This document shows, in pieces, positions 16,002 through 23,047 of a stretch of DNA of 33,313 nucleotides. How positions within the stretch are numbered: the first letter of the stretch is position 1; each line of letters starts with the position of its first letter. The DNA lies in assembly GCA_005882135.1 (NCBI GenBank), contig VBDR01000046.1, positions 1 to 33,313 of the forward strand, given 5' to 3'. Source of the DNA: Chloroflexota bacterium. Its GTDB lineage: Bacteria > Chloroflexota > Dormibacteria > Dormibacterales > Dormibacteraceae. The position numbers and the translations under genes are program-made. Under the pieces are notes generated by a model that worked only from the letters and a program-made list of their open reading frames with translations, was not told the DNA's origin and made no database searches.

Positions 16002-16583
16002 GTGCATTTGGAAGTGACGACCTGGAGCCTCGAGATGAATGAGCCATCACAGCTTCGGCCTTCACCACAGCCGGCCGGCTCCGTCGACGTACGCCGGGCG
16101 GCGCGACCGTCGCCCGAGCTCGGACATTTCCTGTACACCGCCGCCGGCGGCAACTGGTACTGGATCGACCGCCTCGAGTGGACGTACGAGCAATGGCTGC
16201 AGAGGCTGAGCCACCCGCGGGTCGAGACGTGGGTGATGTACCTCGAGGGCACGCCGGCCGCCTACTTCGAGCTCGACGGCGCAATCGAAAACGACGTCGA
16301 GATCGCGTACCTCGGGGTGTTGCCGGCCTTCATGGGCCAGAGGTTGGGCGGCTGGCTGCTCACTGAGGCGATCCGAAGGGCGTGGGCCATGGGAGCGCGC
16401 CGGGTCTGGGTGCATACGTGCACGCTCGACGCCGTGCATGCGCTCGCCAACTATCAGGCGCGCGGCATGCGAGTCTTCGCTCAACGCGTCGAGAGGGTCG
16501 AGCTTCCAGACGCATTGCCCGGGCCATGGCCAGGCGCCGGAATCCAGGGTCCGCACGCCGTGTTGTCGCAATCAAGCAGTTGA
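16002..16583 (+). CDS. GNAT-family N-acetyltransferase
   Basis: A 193-residue acetyltransferase. The acetyl-CoA binding core is LGVLPAFMGQRLGGWLLTEAIRRAW (about 105-129, with the QRLGG pyrophosphate loop), followed by VWVHTCTLDAVHALANYQARGMRVF, the typical final strand-helix-strand. An N-terminal block LEVTTWSLEM and FLYTAAGGNWYWIDRL before the core mark a GNAT subfamily often seen in soil bacteria with unknown substrate. The GTG at 16002 is preferred because this N-terminal block appears conserved; an ATG at 16035 would cut it off. It is divergent from the DUF1989 gene and sits 12 bases ahead of the RidA gene, with which it is probably co-transcribed. Confidence 0.8.
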   Translation: MHLEVTTWSLEMNEPSQLRPSPQPAGSVDVRRAARPSPELGHFLYTAAGGNWYWIDRLEWTYEQWLQRLSHPRVETWVMYLEGTPAAYFELDGAIENDVEIAYLGVLPAFMGQRLGGWLLTEAIRRAWAMGARRVWVHTCTLDAVHALANYQARGMRVFAQRVERVELPDALPGPWPGAGIQGPHAVLSQSSS

Positions 16584-16595
16584 AGGGAGGGAGAC

Positions 16596-17066
16596 ATGTC
16601 GCAGGTTGAAGAGCGCCTCGCGAAGCTCGGTCACAAAGTGCCAGACCCTGGGACGCCGAAGTTCAACTACCTCGGCGCAGTCAGGACCGGAAACCTGGTT
16701 TTCGTCGCGGGCCATGGGCCGCGTCGCGAGGACGGCGAGTATGCCTACCGCGGCAAGGTCGGACAGGACATCGACGTCGACACCGCCCGCAAGGCGGCCG
16801 AGCTCGTAATTCTCAACTGCCTCGGCAGTCTCAAGCAGGAGATCGGCGACCTGGATCGCGTGACGCGGATCGTCAAGCTCCTCGGGATGGTGAACTGCGG
16901 ACCGGACTTCGTCGAACAATCGATTGTCATCAACGGCGCCTCCGACCTCTTGGTCGCCGGGTTCGGGGACGCCGGCAAGCACGCCCGCTCTGCGGTCGGC
17001 ATGAGCTCCCTGCCGATGGGAATCTCGGTCGAGATCGAGATGATCGTAGAGGTGCGCGGCTCCTAG
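16596..17066 (+). CDS. RidA/YjgF family protein (YjgF-endoribonuclease-like subgroup)
   Basis: A 156-residue protein, longer than canonical RidA (about 128) and of the subgroup with an N-terminal extension (VEERLAKLGHKVPDPGTPKFNY). Core motifs are VRTGNLVFVAGHGP, ARKAAELVILNCLGSL, VTRIVKLLGMVN and HARSAVGMSSLPMGISVEIE, in which the Arg of HARSAVG corresponds to the carboxylate-binding Arg of active RidA proteins. RidA proteins hydrolyse reactive enamine/imine intermediates from amino-acid deaminases and PLP enzymes. A good ribosome binding site (GGGAGGGAG) precedes the ATG. It ends in a CTAG that is also the stop of the opposite-strand RidA gene. Confidence 0.85.
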   Translation: MSQVEERLAKLGHKVPDPGTPKFNYLGAVRTGNLVFVAGHGPRREDGEYAYRGKVGQDIDVDTARKAAELVILNCLGSLKQEIGDLDRVTRIVKLLGMVNCGPDFVEQSIVINGASDLLVAGFGDAGKHARSAVGMSSLPMGISVEIEMIVEVRGS

Positions 17067-17446
17067 TCGGGAAGCTGGGCTATCGCCTCGATCTCGAGCA
17101 GCAGCTCGTCGCGGACCAGCCGGCTCACCTCGACCAGGGTGCTGGCGGGGCGATGCTCGCCGAAGAACTCTTGACGCACAGGGTTGATCAATGGCCGCTG
17201 CGCCACGTCGCGCATGAAGATCGTCACCTTCGCGACGTCCGACGGGGCGGCTCCGGCCGCGTCGAGGATGCGCCGCAGGTTGCGGAAGATCTGTCGCGTC
17301 TGCTCGACGACATCGCCTTTACCGACGATCTCGCCCCGCTCGTTCGTCGCCACAAGCCCTGACACGTAGAGCGTTTTGCCGGCGACCACCGCATCGGAAA
17401 AATGGCTGATCGGCTCCACGAGGCCCGCCACCCTGAGCGTCCGCAC
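17063..17446 (-). CDS. Second RidA/YjgF family protein
   Basis: A 127-residue protein of normal RidA length. Motifs are ISHFSDAVVAGKTLYVSGLVA, GKGDVVEQTRQIFRNLRRIL, VAKVTIFMRDV, RPASTLVEVSRLVRDELLLEIEAIA. In place of the G-A-R segment it has RPASTLVEV, as in RidA proteins where the Arg of RPAST binds the substrate carboxylate. It is only distantly similar to the neighbouring RidA protein. A much longer open frame on this strand (to 18334) is antisense to the dehydrogenase gene and was discarded; GTG at 17446 is chosen because homology begins there and a TAATCT box lies eight bases upstream, so the transcript may be leaderless. Its stop overlaps the convergent RidA stop. Confidence 0.82.
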   Translation of the reverse strand: MRTLRVAGLVEPISHFSDAVVAGKTLYVSGLVATNERGEIVGKGDVVEQTRQIFRNLRRILDAAGAAPSDVAKVTIFMRDVAQRPLINPVRQEFFGEHRPASTLVEVSRLVRDELLLEIEAIAQLPD

Positions 17447-17454
17447 AATGCGGA

Positions 17455-17460
17455 AGATTA
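17455..17460 (-). promoter_or_regulatory. Candidate -10 box for a leaderless RidA transcript
   Basis: TAATCT on the reverse strand (17460-17455) fits TANNNT and ends eight bases before the GTG of the second RidA gene. No ribosome binding site is seen in between. No good -35 could be found. Confidence 0.3.
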
Positions 17461-17479
17461 ACGTGTGACTCCGTGAGGA

Positions 17480-18286
17480 ATGAGCGTGCCTGAACCCGCC
17501 GGTGCGCCCACTCCACCCTCGCGCCGGCTGCCGGGAAAGGTTGCGGTGGTGACGGGATCGAGCGGGGGAATCGGGAGGGCGATCGCCTATGAGTTCGGGC
17601 GCGAAGGCGCGTCCGTCGTCATCAATTCGCGCGACGCTGAGCGGGCCGGAGCAGCCGCCGCGGCGATGGAACGTGACGGTCTCCAGGCGACAGCTTTCGC
17701 CGCCGACATCCGCGACCCGGTCCAAGCGCGGGCGCTGGCGTCCACCGCCGTCGAACGCTTCGGCCGCCTCGACGTCTGGGTCAACAATGCCGGCATCAAT
17801 GTGATCAAGCCGGCACTCGAGCTGGAGCCAGACGAGTGGGCTCGGGTCATCGACACCAACCTGAGCGGCTGCTTCTACGGAGCCCAGGCCGCGGCACGCT
17901 ACATGGTCCCGCAGAAAAGCGGCGTGATCATCCAGATCGGCTCCATCATCGGCGAGGTCGGATTGCCTCGCCGCGTTCCCTACACGGCCGCCAAGCACGG
18001 GCTGATCGGCCTGACCAAGGTGCTCGGGACGGAGTGGGCGAAGGACAACGTGCGGGTGGTATGCCTCGACCCGGGCTACATCAGCGCGGGACTCGGCGTC
18101 AAGAGCCAGACGCGCGGGGGCGCGTTCACGGCTGTCGACATCGAGCGGCGCACGCCCATGGGGCGTTTCGGCGAGGCGGTCGAAGTGGCTCGGGTCGCGG
18201 TCTTTCTCGCGTCTGACGACGCCAGCTACATCACCGGCAGCCACATCACCGTCGATGGAGGATGGGTCGCATACGGCGGCTGGTAG
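17480..18286 (+). CDS. SDR-family NAD(P)-dependent oxidoreductase 1
   Basis: A 268-residue classical short-chain dehydrogenase. The cofactor loop TGSSGGIG is at 25-32, the NNAG motif at 102-105, catalytic Ser155 and the Tyr168-x-x-x-Lys172 pair (YTAAK) follow, and DPGYISAGLG and SHITVDGGW close the fold. NSRD after the second strand suggests a preference for NADP(H), though this is not certain. The substrate is an alcohol or ketone that cannot be named. The ATG at 17480 has GAGGA upstream and adds about 18 residues before the first strand. It is the first of three genes SDR-VOC-SDR and only 33 bases from the divergent RidA gene. Confidence 0.88.
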   Translation: MSVPEPAGAPTPPSRRLPGKVAVVTGSSGGIGRAIAYEFGREGASVVINSRDAERAGAAAAAMERDGLQATAFAADIRDPVQARALASTAVERFGRLDVWVNNAGINVIKPALELEPDEWARVIDTNLSGCFYGAQAAARYMVPQKSGVIIQIGSIIGEVGLPRRVPYTAAKHGLIGLTKVLGTEWAKDNVRVVCLDPGYISAGLGVKSQTRGGAFTAVDIERRTPMGRFGEAVEVARVAVFLASDDASYITGSHITVDGGWVAYGGW

Positions 18287-18320
18287 CCCGCGCGCGTCAC
18301 GCAGGAGGAGATGAGGTTTG

Positions 18321-19016
18321 ATGCCTGACTTCACGCAATCCGTCGAGGGCCTGGAGCCGCCGACAGTGGTGGACCACGTCCTGCTGCCGGTCGCCGACCT
18401 CGAGGTCGGAGCGCAGAGGTTTTACGAACGTTTCGGTCTAAAAGGGATTCCAGGCGGCCGGCATCCCGGGGTCGGTACCGCCAACGTCATCGTGCCGCTG
18501 GGCTTGCAGTACCTCGAGCTGATCGCGGTGGTCGATCAGGGAGAGGCCGCGTCGAGCCGGCTGGGCGGACGCGTCGCGCGCGCCTTGAAGGAAGGGAGGA
18601 TGTTCGTCGCCTGGGCGCTCCGGACCCAGGACCTCGATGCCGTGCGGGCGAGGATTCAGGGAGCCGGCTGGGACCTTCCGCCGATCGTCGAAGGCTCGAG
18701 GAAGCGACCCGACGGCCAGGTCCTCAGGTGGCGGACGCAGGATGTCGAGGCAGGTCCCGAGCCCAGCGCGGTTCCCTTCGTCATCGAGTGGCGCATTCCC
18801 GACGGGCTCCATCCTGGTGAGGCCGGGTCGTCGCATCGAGATGGTTCGGCGGCGCTCCGGCGCGTCGTTGTCGGTGCGCGCGACCCGCGCCGCGTCCGTG
18901 ACCTGCTCGAGATGCTGCTAGGCGATTCTGTTTCGTACGAGGTGCGCGAGGCCCGCCTGGACGGTGTGCAGCGGGTCGTGCTCGAGACCACCGGTGGTGA
19001 GCTCGTGCTCGAGTGA
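18321..19016 (+). CDS. VOC-superfamily protein (glyoxalase-3-like)
   Basis: A 231-residue protein that begins VVDHVLLPVADLEVGAQRFYERFGL, the opening of a glyoxalase-like domain (compare PF13468), and continues with ANVIVPLGLQYLELIAVVD. The middle part (AWALRTQDLDAVRARIQGAGW) and a C-terminal segment (RRVVVGARDPRRVRDLLEMLLG) look like a second, weaker module. Function is unknown; members act on diverse substrates including dioxygenations and isomerisations. The ATG at 18321 is preferred to the TTG just before it because GGAGGAG stands upstream. It lies 34 bases after the first SDR gene and overlaps the second by four bases, so the three should be one operon. Confidence 0.72.
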   Translation: MPDFTQSVEGLEPPTVVDHVLLPVADLEVGAQRFYERFGLKGIPGGRHPGVGTANVIVPLGLQYLELIAVVDQGEAASSRLGGRVARALKEGRMFVAWALRTQDLDAVRARIQGAGWDLPPIVEGSRKRPDGQVLRWRTQDVEAGPEPSAVPFVIEWRIPDGLHPGEAGSSHRDGSAALRRVVVGARDPRRVRDLLEMLLGDSVSYEVREARLDGVQRVVLETTGGELVLE

Positions 19017-19777
19017 CCAGCCGGCTCGAGGGAAAGGTCGCGGCCATCTCGGGCTCCACCCGCGGCATCGGCCGCGCGGTGGCGAGCGCTTTTCTCGCCG
19101 AGGGAGCCAAGGTGGTCGTCAACTCGCGCGACGGCGTCGCCGCCGCCGGGGTGGCCAGAGAGCTGGGCGGCGATAGCGTCGGGGTCGCCGCGGATGTCAC
19201 CACCGAGGCGGGCGCCGCCGCTCTGGTGGAAGGGTCCTTGAACGCCTTCGGGAAGCTGGACATCTTCGTCAACAACGCCGGCACCGTGCATGCCGGCGAC
19301 ACGCTCGGCATGAGCCTGGCGGACTGGGACAGCGTCATCAAGCTGAACATGACGGCAGTCTTTCTATGCTCGCGCGAGGCGGCGCGCGCCATGCTCGGCG
19401 CCGGTGGCGGCGTGATCATCAACACCGCCTCGGTGCAGGCATTCGCGCCTTTCCCTCGCAGGCTTGCGTACGGATCGAGCAAGGCGGCGGTGGTGATGAT
19501 GACGCGGATCATGGCGGCAGAGTGGGCGCCCTCCGTCCGCGTCAACGCCGTCGCGCCGGGTTATGTCCGCACCGAGATGACGGCGCGGCTCGAGGCGGAG
19601 GGCCGGATCGATTTCAATGCGATCTCCGGCCGGACGCCGCAGGGCAGGATGGCCGAACCCGACGAGATCGCGGGCGCTTACGTCTACCTTGCCGGCGCGG
19701 AGGCTTCCTTCGTCACCGGCGAAACGATCGTCGTCGATGGCGGCTGGCTGGCCTTCGGCGCGTTCGAAGGGATCTGA
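19013..19777 (+). CDS. SDR-family NAD(P)-dependent oxidoreductase 2
   Basis: A 254-residue classical short-chain dehydrogenase: cofactor loop SGSTRGIG (13-20), NNAG (87-90), Ser140, Tyr153-x-x-x-Lys157 (YGSSK), then NAVAPGYVRTEMT and the closing TGETIVVDGGWLAFG. Ser stands where most family members have Thr at the start of the glycine loop. It is clearly related to the SDR two genes upstream and both end in VDGGW followed by an aromatic-rich tail, suggesting duplication and then divergence. The GTG at 19013 overlaps the VOC stop (GTGA). It is the last gene of the operon and converges on the DadA gene, with only six bases between. Confidence 0.88.
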   Translation: MTSRLEGKVAAISGSTRGIGRAVASAFLAEGAKVVVNSRDGVAAAGVARELGGDSVGVAADVTTEAGAAALVEGSLNAFGKLDIFVNNAGTVHAGDTLGMSLADWDSVIKLNMTAVFLCSREAARAMLGAGGGVIINTASVQAFAPFPRRLAYGSSKAAVVMMTRIMAAEWAPSVRVNAVAPGYVRTEMTARLEAEGRIDFNAISGRTPQGRMAEPDEIAGAYVYLAGAEASFVTGETIVVDGGWLAFGAFEGI

Positions 19778-19783
19778 GCCGGC

Positions 19784-21043
19784 TCAGGGTCGAGAGGTCA
19801 GCGTCAGCCCCTCGACTGGAATCGCCGGCTTCTTGCCGTCGACCAGGTCGGCGACGATCCGGCTCGACCCGCACGCCATCGTGAACCCCATGTGGCCGTG
19901 GCCGCTGTTGATGTACAGGTTGTGGTGCCCCGCCTGGCCCAGGATGGGGGGGCCGTCAGGCGTCATCGGCCGGTTGCACGCGCGATACGTACCCCTGTCA
20001 TATTCGGCCGCGTCCGGCAGAAGATCGCCTGCGAGCTTGCGGATCAACCTGAGGTCGTGCTCCGTATAGCTGGTCTCATAGCCGGTGAACTCCGCGCTGG
20101 ATGTCATCCGCAGCCGGTCTCCGATCCGGCACCACGCCACAAGCAGCTCCTCGTCGACGGCGCCGACGCGCATCTGGGGGCCACCGTTTTGCTTGATGGG
20201 AAAGGTCGCGCTGTAGCCCTTGGCCGGCGCAATCGGAAGCCGGACTCCGACGCTGCGCGCGATTCTCGGGCTGTGGACTCCCGCGCTGAGCACGAACACC
20301 TCGGCATCGAGCGAGTCGCCGCCGTCGAGCACCGCGGCCTTCACCTTGCCGCCACCGGCCGCCAGCTTCGCGACGCCCTGTCCGAACACGAACTTCGTGC
20401 CCATCCGCTCGCAGACCGCCTGGAGCTTGCGGGTGAACATGACGCTGTCGCCGCTCGAATCCGTGATCCCGTAGATGGCGCCCGCGAGCTTATGTTTGAC
20501 CGGGGCCAGGAACGGCTCCGCCTCGACGACGCCATCGGCATCGAGGACATCCTGCTTCTGGCCGTGCTCCTGCACGAGCCTCATCTTCTGGATGCCCGCC
20601 TCGAAACGCTTCGGATCGCGATAGAGGTAGAGGATCCCTTCATGGATGTCGTCGTAGTCGATCCGCTCGTCGGACGCGATCTGGTCGAGCATCCGCTGGC
20701 TGTATTGGGCGAGCCGCAGCTTGACGAGCGTGTTCTTGACCGCGCGTTCTGCGTTGCACTCACGCAGGAAGCGCAATCCCCAGACCGCCATGCCCGGCGC
20801 CTTGAAAGGGTTGACCCTCAGCGCGGTATCCTCGACCGTAAGCGAGCGCAGGAGCTCTTTCGGCGCGGAGGGCGATGCCCACGCGAACGAATGGCCAGGC
20901 GCGATCAAGCCGGCGTTGCCCGCGCTGGCGAGCGTCGCCGCTTCACCCTCCTTGTCGACGACGGTCACCTGGTGGCCTGCTCTCGCGAGGTAGTACGCGC
21001 TGGTGACCCCGACGACCCCGGCGCCGATGACCAGAATCCTCAA
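19784..21043 (-). CDS. dadA: D-amino acid dehydrogenase (FAD-dependent, DadA family)
   Basis: A 419-residue flavoprotein of normal DadA length. The Rossmann motif GAGVVG is at 7-12 and VDKEGEAATLASAGNAGLIAPG follows, in the place where DadA proteins have the S-x-x-N-x-G signature. FVLSAGVHSPRIARSVGVRLPI and PAKGYSATFP are characteristic mid-protein blocks, and NLYINSGHGHMGFTMACGSSRI ends the FAD-binding fold. The enzyme oxidises D-amino acids to 2-oxo acids, passing electrons to the respiratory chain. TTG at 21043 is the start, supported by GAGGGGG upstream and by the motif position. It follows the enolase-superfamily gene by 13 bases, so the pair is co-transcribed. Related oxidases with other substrates cannot be fully excluded. 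Confidence 0.85.
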   Translation of the reverse strand: MRILVIGAGVVGVTSAYYLARAGHQVTVVDKEGEAATLASAGNAGLIAPGHSFAWASPSAPKELLRSLTVEDTALRVNPFKAPGMAVWGLRFLRECNAERAVKNTLVKLRLAQYSQRMLDQIASDERIDYDDIHEGILYLYRDPKRFEAGIQKMRLVQEHGQKQDVLDADGVVEAEPFLAPVKHKLAGAIYGITDSSGDSVMFTRKLQAVCERMGTKFVFGQGVAKLAAGGGKVKAAVLDGGDSLDAEVFVLSAGVHSPRIARSVGVRLPIAPAKGYSATFPIKQNGGPQMRVGAVDEELLVAWCRIGDRLRMTSSAEFTGYETSYTEHDLRLIRKLAGDLLPDAAEYDRGTYRACNRPMTPDGPPILGQAGHHNLYINSGHGHMGFTMACGSSRIVADLVDGKKPAIPVEGLTLTSRP

Positions 21044-21056
21044 GACTTGCGCCCCC

Positions 21057-22145
21057 TCAAAATCGTTCCACCGTCATCGCATCCATGCGCTCCCAGTCGA
21101 CCTCCACGCCAAGGCCGGGCTTGGACGGCACGCTGACCATGCCGTCGGGCCGCAGCTCGATCTCGTCCACCATTCCGGCTCCGTAGCCTCCCATCGGCAT
21201 CGGGTACTCGAAGTACCTGCAGTTCGAGACGGCGCCCATGACCTGGAGATTCGCGGCCTGTGTAAGCGTGTAGCCGAAGCTGTGGATCTCGCATCGGACG
21301 CCGAGCGCCTCCGCCAGCGCCGCGGTCTTCTTGGTCGCTGTGATCCCGCCACTGATCACAGCGTCGATGCGCACCATGTCCCATGCGCCGCAGGTCAGAT
21401 AGTTCGCCGCCTCCTGGTACGTCCGCGTGTGGACCTCGCCTGACGTGACGGCGATGTCCAGCGCGTCGGCCAACGCCTTGTACGCCTGGATGTGCTGGTC
21501 GCGAAGCGGCATCTCGAACCACTCGTAACCAAGCTCGTCCAGCCGGCGGCCGACGCGAATCGCGTCCACCAGGCTGTACGAGCCGACGGCATCGACCATC
21601 AGCGCAATGCCGGGTCCCACCTGTGCGCGGACCGCCGTGCACAGCTCGATGTCGCGGTCGGGGTCGCCCCAGACGTGCAGCTTGATCGCCCTGAATCCGT
21701 GCTCCAACCACGCTTCGACTTCGCGCTGGAAGTCGGCATGCGTCGCATACGTGAGTGAGCTTGCATAGGCGGGCAGCTCGTCGCGCTGCGCCCCGAGCAG
21801 CTTGTAGACCGGAAGCCCGGCGGCTCGGCCGGCGAGGTCCCATAGCGCGCAGTCGACGAGGGCGAGCGAGTGCGGCGGCACCATCAGGATGCTGACCTCG
21901 TTGAGACGCTGCCAGATCCTCTCGCGGTACAGCGGATCCTCCCCGATCAACAGGGGTCTCAGCTCGGCCAATGCGGCGGCCACTGCGCGGGCACCCAGGT
22001 ACGTGCTGCTTCCGGCCACGCCCTCGATGCCGTCATCTGTCTGCACGCGCACGATGACGTTCGCCAGGTTCATGATCAGTCGATCGGCGAAGACCATCGT
22101 CACCCCTGCATCGACCACCTGCACCGAAACGCCGGTGATCTTCAT
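21057..22145 (-). CDS. Atypical enolase-superfamily enzyme (mandelate racemase/muconate lactonizing family)
   Basis: A 362-residue protein with the enolase-superfamily capping and barrel domains. Metal ligands Asp185 (MVDAVGSY), Glu211 (WFEMPLRD) and Glu237 (TSGEVHT) are kept, as is the Asp261-His288 dyad with 27-residue spacing. However, the usual KxK on the second strand reads KLH (Lys155, His157), the usual DAN reads DAV, and EEP reads EMP, so the acid/base set differs from mandelate racemase. Its partner gene is dadA, not a sugar gene, so an amino-acid or hydroxy-acid epimerase or dehydratase is possible, but the substrate is unknown. ATG at 22145 has only a weak, distant ribosome binding site (GGAG). 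It is probably in an operon with the PNPOx-like gene 60 bases upstream and dadA. Confidence 0.8.
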   Translation of the reverse strand: MKITGVSVQVVDAGVTMVFADRLIMNLANVIVRVQTDDGIEGVAGSSTYLGARAVAAALAELRPLLIGEDPLYRERIWQRLNEVSILMVPPHSLALVDCALWDLAGRAAGLPVYKLLGAQRDELPAYASSLTYATHADFQREVEAWLEHGFRAIKLHVWGDPDRDIELCTAVRAQVGPGIALMVDAVGSYSLVDAIRVGRRLDELGYEWFEMPLRDQHIQAYKALADALDIAVTSGEVHTRTYQEAANYLTCGAWDMVRIDAVISGGITATKKTAALAEALGVRCEIHSFGYTLTQAANLQVMGAVSNCRYFEYPMPMGGYGAGMVDEIELRPDGMVSVPSKPGLGVEVDWERMDAMTVERF

Positions 22146-22205
22146 CGCGTGGCGAACATACTCCGCCCGGCTCTGTGAGCGCGAGGCCGCGGCTGGCCGG
22201 CCGCG

Positions 22206-22622
22206 CTAGCTGATGGAGAAGCGAACCTGGCGCGGCGCGAGCCGGATCAGCTCCCCGTTCCCGGGGTGACCCCCCTTGCTCCAACCCTCGAGGTAGCGCC
22301 GGGCCTCCTCGGGCCCGAGGTAGCGGAGCGCGATCGCGCTGACGAACTCGATTCGCTCTGATTCCGCCAGCAGTTCGACAGTGGCGTCGCCGACGGCGCT
22401 GGCGATCAGGTAGGGTCTGTCGACGGTCGAAACGGTAAGCGCGGCCCTGCCGTCCCTCGAGAGGGCGCGTCCTTTATATGTGGCAGGTTGGCTGGCGATC
22501 AGCACCTCGCCGGCCTGGTATTCGAACCAGACCGGGATCACGCGGGGATAACCGTCGAGGCCGAAGAAGGCGAGTTGCCCGATGATCGGACGGGCGAGGA
22601 GGTCGGCCGCGCGCGGATCCAA
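22206..22622 (-). CDS. Pyridoxamine 5'-phosphate oxidase-fold (FMN/F420 split-barrel) protein
   Basis: A 138-residue protein beginning MDPRAADLLARPIIGQLAFFGLDGYPRVIPVWFEY, the start of a split beta-barrel of the PNPOx/FDOR family. Further motifs are ASQPATYKGRALSRDGRAALTV and ASAVGDATVELLAE. Small members of this kind bind FMN, F420 or haem; the cofactor cannot be fixed, although F420 use would fit an actinobacterial or Chloroflexi host. The TTG at 22622 is the only start that keeps the first strand; it has no ribosome binding site but has TAGAAT six bases upstream. It heads a likely operon with the enolase-superfamily gene and dadA. Confidence 0.72.
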   Translation of the reverse strand: MDPRAADLLARPIIGQLAFFGLDGYPRVIPVWFEYQAGEVLIASQPATYKGRALSRDGRAALTVSTVDRPYLIASAVGDATVELLAESERIEFVSAIALRYLGPEEARRYLEGWSKGGHPGNGELIRLAPRQVRFSIS

Positions 22623-22628
22623 GCCGCC

Positions 22629-22634
22629 ATTCTA
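22629..22634 (-). promoter_or_regulatory. Candidate -10 box for a leaderless PNPOx-like transcript
   Basis: TAGAAT on the reverse strand (22634-22629) is a near-consensus -10 box and ends six bases before the TTG start. A TTGCCG lies 19 bases further upstream as a possible -35. The spacing suggests a transcript that begins at or next to the start codon. Confidence 0.4.
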
Positions 22635-22684
22635 GGCGCGGCAAGTATTGTGCCGGCAACGCTGGGAAATCAACGGAGGGTGCC

Positions 22685-23047
22685 GTGGCTGAAGATGGGC
22701 GAGTGAAGCTGCTGACCGAGGGCGACATTCCTTACTCGGAGCTGGTTCCCGGCTTACAGCTGGCGCGAGCGATCACGCACGCCGCCACGACGCAGCTCGG
22801 CGGCGGTTACATGCGTTTTGAGACCGAAGCGGAGTTTGCCGACTGGACTTTGAAGTACGACGAGGTCCTTTTTGTGCAGAAAGGTGAGCTGGAGGTGGTC
22901 GGCAGCTCAACGAGCGCGAAAGCGCACGCGGGCGAGGCGATCCTCATCCCGAAGGGCGCCAAAGTGACATACCGCGGCCGCGCGGGCACGGTCGGATTTT
23001 TCGTCCTCTGGCCCTTTGACTGGGACAGGAAGCCGGCCCCGGGCTAG
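22685..23047 (+). CDS. Cupin-domain protein (EutQ-like)
   Basis: A 120-residue single-domain cupin. KYDEVLFVQKGELEVVG (about 58-74) is the first cupin motif and AGEAILIPKGAKVTYRG the second; it ends WPFDWDRKP. The first motif has few metal-binding His residues (the usual HxH is replaced by YDE), so a metal site is doubtful. The pattern resembles the EutQ subgroup, associated with ethanolamine use, but no other eut gene is present. GTG at 22685 has GGAGGG upstream. The gene stands alone, divergent from the PNPOx-like gene and tail-to-tail with the dehydrogenase, sharing the CTAG of the two stop codons. Confidence 0.75.
   Translation: MAEDGRVKLLTEGDIPYSELVPGLQLARAITHAATTQLGGGYMRFETEAEFADWTLKYDEVLFVQKGELEVVGSSTSAKAHAGEAILIPKGAKVTYRGRAGTVGFFVLWPFDWDRKPAPG

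Noticed and set aside
17063..18334. A 423-residue reverse-strand open frame including the second RidA protein.
   Set aside because: Only the last 127 residues have family motifs; the rest is antisense to the first SDR gene.
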